DNA of 10,244 nucleotides from CAZLNO01 sp964561005 (GTDB lineage: Bacteria; Pseudomonadota; Alphaproteobacteria; Kiloniellales; Rhodovibrionaceae), in assembly GCA_964561005.1 (NCBI GenBank), contig CAZLNO010000116.1, positions 1-10,244 on the forward strand. Direction: 5' to 3'. Made by a program: the position numbers and the translations under genes. Of the stretch, positions 6,087-10,244 are shown in pieces. The notes below the pieces were generated by a model. That model did no database searches, was not told where the DNA came from, and worked only from the letters and a program-made list of their open reading frames with translations. Each line of letters opens with the position of its first letter. Positions within the stretch are counted from its first letter, which is position 1.

Positions 6087-6101
6087 GTTGTTGTTTTGTT
6101 C
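6087..6101 (+). promoter_or_regulatory. Possible second LexA site with one mismatch, GTTG-N7-GTTC
   Basis: GTTG (6087-6090), seven T-rich bases, GTTC (6098-6101). This differs from GTTC-N7-GTTC at one core base and is in the opposite orientation to the perfect box. Centres of the two sites are 25 bp apart. It lies just downstream of the expected transcription start. Binding is not certain, because the half-site mismatch is at a core position. Confidence 0.4.
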
Positions 6102-6209
6102 AAAGCCACCAGAGGCGGTCGGGACTTCCGTAAACCGAGGGCGCCGGGCGGATCGCCATCGCGCCGGGCGAAGAAGAAAAGACCGGACCAACAATCGAAA
6201 GCCAAAACG

Positions 6210-6905
6210 ATGCTGACACGAAAACAGCACGAGCTCCTGCTCTACATCAACCGGCATCTTCACGAGCACGGGGTGTCGCCGTCCTTCGACGAGATGAAGG
6301 ACGCTCTGGGCTTGAAGTCAAAGTCCGGTATTCACCGGCTGATCAGCGGACTCGAGGAGCGCGGCTTTCTTCGCCGCCTGCCGCACCGCGCACGGGCCCT
6401 GGAGGTGCTGCGGCTGCCCGAGGATGCGCTGCACCAGGCGGCGGAAGCGCCGACGGGGTCGAACGTCGTGCAGGGGCATTTCCGCGGGGTGCGGGGGCAT
6501 CTCGCTGCCGGGCCGGAGCCGAAGACCAGCCAGCTCCCCCTCTATGGCCGCATTGCCGCGGGAACGCCGATCGAGGCGCTGCGTGACGAGTCCGCCTTCG
6601 TCGACGTGCCCGGCGCCTTTCTGGGCGACGGCGACTATTACTGCCTGGAGGTCGAGGGCGATTCGATGGTCGACGCCGGCATCCTCGACGGCGACACCGT
6701 CGTCATCGAGCGCGGCGACAACGCGGACAACGGGAGCATCGTCGTGGCCCTGGTGGACGGCGAGGAAGCGACCCTCAAGCGGCTCCGCAAGCGCGGCAAC
6801 GCCATCGCGCTGGAGCCCGCGAACAAGACATTCGAGACGCGGATCTTTCCGCCCGACAGGGTCGAGGTGCAGGGTCGGCTGGTGGGGCTGATGCGGCGCT
6901 ACTGA
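6210..6905 (+). CDS. lexA: LexA repressor, SOS response (autocleaving serine protease-like)
   Basis: LexA represses DNA-damage genes and cleaves itself when stimulated by RecA filaments. The protein has 231 residues, longer than the 202 of E. coli, as is usual in Alphaproteobacteria. The winged helix-turn-helix domain (about 1-66) starts with MLTRKQHELLLYI and contains PSFDEMKDALGLKSKSGIHR (24-43), the alphaproteobacterial form of the recognition region. A linker covers about 67-108. The peptidase domain has the cleavage site Ala117-Gly118 in GRIAAGTP, nucleophile Ser152 in EGDSM and general base Lys190 in ATLKR, all intact. The ATG is chosen by family alignment; the frame is open upstream to 6048, but that stretch contains the promoter. 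No strong ribosome binding site is visible. The last 7 bases overlap the 3' end of the convergent comEC. Confidence 0.98.
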   Translation: MLTRKQHELLLYINRHLHEHGVSPSFDEMKDALGLKSKSGIHRLISGLEERGFLRRLPHRARALEVLRLPEDALHQAAEAPTGSNVVQGHFRGVRGHLAAGPEPKTSQLPLYGRIAAGTPIEALRDESAFVDVPGAFLGDGDYYCLEVEGDSMVDAGILDGDTVVIERGDNADNGSIVVALVDGEEATLKRLRKRGNAIALEPANKTFETRIFPPDRVEVQGRLVGLMRRY

Positions 6906-9061
6906 GCGCCGCGCCGGCGCACCCACGGCCGCGCGCCGCGCCAGGCGCGGACGTTTTCCACCCGCACGTCATCGGCGCGGAGATGCAGCGCGTGTCCGCC
7001 GTCGCGCCAGATGTCCAGGCGGTCGATGACGACGAGCGGCGCGGGACAGTCGTGGCGGCGGACCGGCAGCGTGGCGACGAGGACCGTGGCGGCGCGGCAA
7101 TCCTCGATCAGGGCGCGGCCATCGCGCACGAGGGCGACCACATGGCCGTTCCGGCGATAGATGCAGCCCCAGGGATCGCAGGCCAGGTCGGCGCTTGCCG
7201 CCGCGCCGGCCTCGGGGAAGGTCGCCGCCCTGTCCTGTCCGTCGCGACGCAGCCAGACGTTGGCGCTGAATCGGGCGCGCCGGTCGGTGGAGAGCACGAG
7301 GTTGCCGGCCCGATCGCGCACTGCCAGCAGCTCGGCATCGCGGCCGATCAGCACATCGGGCGTCGGCGCCAGCAGCAGGCTGGCCGCGCCGCCGGCGATC
7401 GGAGCCAGACCCCAAAGACGCCACGGACGCATCCAGAGGCACAGCCAGAGTCCGCCCGCGGCGATCGCGACGAGGCCGAGCTGTGGCGGGCTCGCCAGCA
7501 GAACGGCCGCGGCTGGCCAGTCGGCGACGCCGGTGGCCACATTCAGCAACAGCCGGAGACCCCAGTCCATCGGGACCAGCGCCAGGCGTTCAAGCCCCAA
7601 GGGCAGGAGCAGAAAGGCGGCCAGGGCCCAGGGCATGACCCAGAACGCCACCAGCGGCACCGCGACCATGTTGGCGGCCAGGCCATAGAGGGCCAGACGG
7701 TTGAAGTGATAGACGGCGAAGGGACTGGTGGCCAGCACGGCGACCAGCGAGGTCAGCGCGACGCCACCGAAATAGGCCGCCGCGCGCAGCAGCAGACCGC
7801 GATCGGAGACCGGCGCGAGGCCGCGACCGCGCAGAGCTTCGTAGCACGCCACCAGTCCGGTCGCGGCCGCGAACGACATCTGGAAGCTGGCGCCCGTCAG
7901 GCTCTCGGGATGCAGGACCAGGACGAGCATGGCGGCCCAGGCCACCAGCCGCATCGTCACCGCCCGGCGGTCCAGGGCCACGCCGAGCAGCACGATGCCC
8001 ACCATGACGAAGGCGCGCTGCGTGGGCACCGTCGCGCCCACCAGCAGCAGATAGCCGGCGGCGGCCAGCACCGCCGCGGCGGCGGCCCACTTCTTGATCG
8101 GCCAGCGCAGCGCCACGGGCGGAATCAGGGCGAGGCCCCCGCGCACGGCGAAGAACACCAGGCCCGCGACGAGTCCGACATGCAGCCCCGAGATGGCCAG
8201 CAGGTGGGCCAGGCCGGAGTCGCGCATGGCCTGCCGGATGTCCTCGGGGATCGCCCCGCGCTCGCCGGTCATCAGTGCGGCGGCCAGGGCGCCGCTCGGC
8301 CCCGGCAGGGTGGCGCGGATGCGCTCGGCCGCCGCGTGGCGCGTTTCCGCCCAGAAGCTGCGCCATCCCTGCCTCACGCTTCCGCCGGGCGCGCCGGGCA
8401 GCTTGTCGACCCGGCCAAGTGCGAAGCCGACGGCGCCCAATTGCTGGAAGTAGGCATGGCGGGCGAAGTCGAAGGCGCCCGGCGCGACGGGCTCGGGCGG
8501 CGGCCGCAGCACGGCGGTCAGGCGGACCCGGTCACCCGGCATGATGTCCGGCGCGCCGGCGACGACGGCGACGCGAACCTCCACCGGCGTGCGCCGCGGC
8601 GGCAGGCCGCTGATCTCGGGAGACCGAAGCCGCAGCCGCACCCCGCGCTCCCGCGGCTCCACCGCGCTGACGCGCGCGACGACGTCGACCCCGCCGATCT
8701 CCTCGGCCAGGACGGGCGCCGCGACGACGCGGGTACGGAGCTGCGCCGCGGCGAAGCCACCGGCCAGCAGCGCCAGGATCAGCGCCGGCACCAGCACCGT
8801 CGCGCGCAGCCGGCCGGCCACGGCGAGCAGCAGCGCGAAGGCGACGCCGGCTGTGCCCAGCCAGAACGGTGGCTCGCTTGGCAACGTGAAGTAGGCGCCA
8901 ACGCCCGTGCCAAAGGCGACGGGGCACCACAGAGCCCAGCGCTCGCGCTCGGTCAGGAGCTGCGCTCCCAGCCAGGCGCCGACACGAGACAGCCACGCCG
9001 GTGTCGACACCTCTGGCCGCGCCGCGTATTCGCCGGACCGCTCGTCCTCCCGCCACTGCAT
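6899..9061 (-). CDS. comEC: ComEC/Rec2-family DNA-uptake membrane protein
   Basis: ComEC proteins form the inner-membrane channel for single-stranded DNA during natural transformation. With the start at 9061 this protein has 720 residues. An N-terminal hydrophobic region (about 46-107) is followed by an OB-fold-like DUF4131 region (about 124-192, with PGDRVRLTAVLRPP at 175-188). The Competence domain, with many membrane helices (about 262-565), carries TGERGAIP (265-272), HLLAISGLHVGL (286-297) and GASFQMSFAA (390-399). The C-terminal soluble part (about 570-720) has four cysteines (628, 633, 655, 672) and no HxHxDH metallo-beta-lactamase motif. The start is chosen for GAGGA 4 bases upstream (9066-9070); an in-frame ATG at 9130 would add 23 residues of unconserved look and has only a weak site. 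No other competence gene is nearby, so the role in this organism is inferred. Confidence 0.93.
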   Translation of the reverse strand: MQWREDERSGEYAARPEVSTPAWLSRVGAWLGAQLLTERERWALWCPVAFGTGVGAYFTLPSEPPFWLGTAGVAFALLLAVAGRLRATVLVPALILALLAGGFAAAQLRTRVVAAPVLAEEIGGVDVVARVSAVEPRERGVRLRLRSPEISGLPPRRTPVEVRVAVVAGAPDIMPGDRVRLTAVLRPPPEPVAPGAFDFARHAYFQQLGAVGFALGRVDKLPGAPGGSVRQGWRSFWAETRHAAAERIRATLPGPSGALAAALMTGERGAIPEDIRQAMRDSGLAHLLAISGLHVGLVAGLVFFAVRGGLALIPPVALRWPIKKWAAAAAVLAAAGYLLLVGATVPTQRAFVMVGIVLLGVALDRRAVTMRLVAWAAMLVLVLHPESLTGASFQMSFAAATGLVACYEALRGRGLAPVSDRGLLLRAAAYFGGVALTSLVAVLATSPFAVYHFNRLALYGLAANMVAVPLVAFWVMPWALAAFLLLPLGLERLALVPMDWGLRLLLNVATGVADWPAAAVLLASPPQLGLVAIAAGGLWLCLWMRPWRLWGLAPIAGGAASLLLAPTPDVLIGRDAELLAVRDRAGNLVLSTDRRARFSANVWLRRDGQDRAATFPEAGAAASADLACDPWGCIYRRNGHVVALVRDGRALIEDCRAATVLVATLPVRRHDCPAPLVVIDRLDIWRDGGHALHLRADDVRVENVRAWRGARPWVRRRGAQ

Positions 9062-9065
9062 CCCG

Positions 9066-9070
9066 TCCTC
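9066..9070 (-). promoter_or_regulatory. Ribosome binding site supporting the shorter comEC start
   Basis: On the minus strand GAGGA precedes the ATG at 9061 by 4 bases. The alternative ATG at 9130 has only GGGA in a comparable place. The preference is moderate. Confidence 0.5.
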
Positions 9071-9128
9071 GCCGCTGAGATGCAGGCAGCCTAGCAGATA
9101 CGACGCAGAGGCGAAGTGCGGCGCCGAC

Positions 9129-9157
9129 ATGGCATCCCGCCGGCCGCTGTGCTACAC
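9129..9157 (+). promoter_or_regulatory. Weak candidate promoter for gltX
   Basis: ATGGCA (9129-9134) and CTACAC (9152-9157) are 17 bases apart and would place transcription start about 60 bases upstream of the gltX ATG. The -35 match is poor. If comEC starts at 9130, this element would overlap its start codon. No better candidate is seen between 9062 and 9225. Confidence 0.2.
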
Positions 9158-9178
9158 CGCACGCGGAATTTCACTTTC

Positions 9179-9197
9179 GGCGGCCCGCACCGCCGCC
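9179..9197 (+). other. Inverted repeat in the gltX leader
   Basis: GGCGGC (9179-9184) and GCCGCC (9192-9197) flank a 7-base loop. The hairpin would end 9 bases before the AAGGAG site of gltX. It may be a chance product of high GC content. I do not recognise it as a known riboswitch or T-box. Confidence 0.3.
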
Positions 9198-9206
9198 CCA
9201 GCAAGC

Positions 9207-9212
9207 AAGGAG
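9207..9212 (+). promoter_or_regulatory. Ribosome binding site of gltX, long spacing
   Basis: AAGGAG is a strong Shine-Dalgarno match but sits 13 bases before the ATG at 9226, longer than the usual 5 to 9. No start codon lies closer, and the protein sequence begins correctly at this ATG. Confidence 0.6.
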
Positions 9213-9225
9213 ATCGCACGAGACC

Positions 9226-10244
9226 ATGACGGTGGTCACGCGCTTCGCCCCCTCGCCCACCGGGTTCCTGCATATTGGCGGCGCCCGCACGGCGCTGTTC
9301 AACTGGCTGTTCGCGCGTCACCATCGCGGAAAGTTCCTCCTGCGGATCGAGGACACCGACCGGGAGCGCTCGACGCCCGAGGCCATCGCCGCCATCCTGG
9401 ACGGCCTGCGCTGGCTCGGCCTCGACTGGGACGAGCCCGAGATCCACCAGTCTCAGCGCGCCGCCCGGCATGCCGAGGTCGCTTACAAGCTGCTGGAACA
9501 GGGCAGGGCCTACCGCTGCTACGCCAGCAAGGAGGAACTGGAGGAGATGCGCCGGAAGGCCCGTGCCGAGGGCCGCCCGGTGCGCTACGACGGCCGCTGG
9601 CGCGACCGCGACCCCGGCGAGGCGCCTCCCGGCGTGACCCCGGTCATCCGCATCAAGATGCCGCGGGACGGCGAAACCGCGATCGACGACGAGGTCCAGG
9701 GCCGGGTCACCGTCGCCAACGAGCAGCTCGACGACATGGTCCTGCTGCGCGCCGATGGCTCGCCCACCTACATGCTTTCCGTCGTCGTCGACGACCACGA
9801 CATGGGCATCACCCACATCATCCGCGGCGACGACCACCTGACGAACGCCTTCCGGCAGGTGCAGGTCTACAGAGCCATGGGCTGGGAGCCGCCCGCCTTC
9901 GCCCACATCCCGCTGATCCACGGGCCCGACGGCGCCAAGATGTCCAAGCGCCACGGCGCCGTCGGCATCGAGGCCTACCGCGAGCAGGGCTATCTGCCAG
10001 AGGCGTTGCGCAACTATCTCCTGCGCCTCGGCTGGGGCCACGGCGACATCGAATTGATCTCCACCGAGGAGGCCACCAAGCTGTTCGATCTCGACGGCGT
10101 CGGCAAGTCGGCCGCGCGCTTCGACTTCGACAAGCTGGCGAATTTCAACGGTCACTACATCCGCCAGGCCGATGACGCGCGCCTGGTCGGGCTCGTGCGC
10201 GAGCGGCTCGAACAACGGTTCGGCCGTTCATTGCGCGATGACGA
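9226..10244 (+). CDS. gltX: Glutamyl-tRNA synthetase, 3' end outside the window
   Basis: GltX charges tRNA with glutamate and, in bacteria lacking GlnRS, often also tRNA-Gln for later amidation. The first 339 codons are present; the family is usually about 450-490 residues, so the anticodon-binding end is missing from the window. The class-I catalytic core starts with TRFAPSPTGFLHIGGARTA (5-23), containing the HIGH-type motif HIGG. LLRIEDTDRERS (38-49) binds substrate, IIRGDDHLTNAFRQ (198-211) follows, and the KMSKS-type motif is KMSKR (238-242) in KMSKRHGAVGIEAYREQGYL. It most resembles the E. coli-type GluRS. Of the E. coli zinc ligands Cys98, Cys100, Cys125 and His127 only Cys98 is kept (Ala100, Trp125, Asp127 here). 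The gene is divergent from comEC and probably monocistronic up to this point. Confidence 0.96.
   Translation, partial: MTVVTRFAPSPTGFLHIGGARTALFNWLFARHHRGKFLLRIEDTDRERSTPEAIAAILDGLRWLGLDWDEPEIHQSQRAARHAEVAYKLLEQGRAYRCYASKEELEEMRRKARAEGRPVRYDGRWRDRDPGEAPPGVTPVIRIKMPRDGETAIDDEVQGRVTVANEQLDDMVLLRADGSPTYMLSVVVDDHDMGITHIIRGDDHLTNAFRQVQVYRAMGWEPPAFAHIPLIHGPDGAKMSKRHGAVGIEAYREQGYLPEALRNYLLRLGWGHGDIELISTEEATKLFDLDGVGKSAARFDFDKLANFNGHYIRQADDARLVGLVRERLEQRFGRSLRDD

Noticed and set aside
6048..6209. In-frame upstream extension of lexA
   Set aside because: The stretch holds the promoter and SOS box, and LexA proteins of this class begin with MLTRKQ at 6210.
6983..9094. A 703-codon open frame on the plus strand opposite comEC
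   Set aside because: Composition is dominated by Gln, Arg, Gly and His with no recognisable domain; the minus-strand frame carries clear ComEC motifs and membrane helices.
8907..10175. A 422-codon plus-strand frame over comEC and gltX
   Set aside because: It crosses two real genes out of frame and becomes Arg/Pro/Gly-rich low complexity inside gltX. The real gltX frame starts at 9226 and is open to the window end.
1..10244. tRNA genes, CRISPR arrays, insertion sequences, phage or defence genes
   Set aside because: None seen. The window is densely filled by housekeeping genes, with no terminal inverted repeats, regularly spaced repeats or recombinase motifs.

Overview
This window looks like a core chromosomal segment of a GC-rich alphaproteobacterium. 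I would guess a Rhodospirillales-type lineage, but the rank below class is inference. Three things point there: LexA has the alphaproteobacterial form, the lexA promoter carries a direct-repeat SOS box (GAAC-N7-GAAC, i.e. GTTC-N7-GTTC on the other strand), and the order trpG-trpD-trpC-moaC-moeA-lexA-comEC-gltX is one I know from many alphaproteobacteria. There are no tRNA or rRNA genes, insertion sequences, CRISPR arrays or phage genes that I can see.

Left part (1-1644, minus strand). A divergent polysaccharide deacetylase (YibQ/DUF610 type, membrane-anchored) lies downstream of a CueR/HmrR-type MerR regulator that has both copper-ligand cysteines. Neither gene is functionally related to the genes on their right. 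The first 15 bases may hold the start of a further minus-strand gene.

Middle part (1645-6018, plus strand). After a 174-bp divergent intergenic region comes a compact run of five genes: trpG, trpD and trpC (anthranilate synthase amidotransferase subunit, anthranilate phosphoribosyltransferase, indole-3-glycerol-phosphate synthase), then moaC and moeA (molybdenum cofactor). Gaps are 36, 6 and 28 bp, and moaC and moeA overlap in TGATG. They probably form one transcription unit. trpE is not in the window, and trpG is preceded by the divergent cueR.

Right part (6019-10244). lexA has its own promoter, whose -10 element is covered by a perfect SOS box; a one-mismatch second box lies just downstream. 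lexA converges on comEC, and the two coding regions overlap by 7 bp at their 3' ends. comEC encodes a large membrane protein of the DNA-uptake family, with a C-terminal part that lacks the metallo-beta-lactamase signature. gltX (glutamyl-tRNA synthetase) is divergent from comEC and runs off the right edge.

I found no new multi-gene system here. The items most worth checking are the double SOS-box arrangement at lexA, the atypical cysteine-containing C-terminus of ComEC, the loss of the zinc ligands in GltX, and the separation of trpGDC from trpE by a copper-type regulator.
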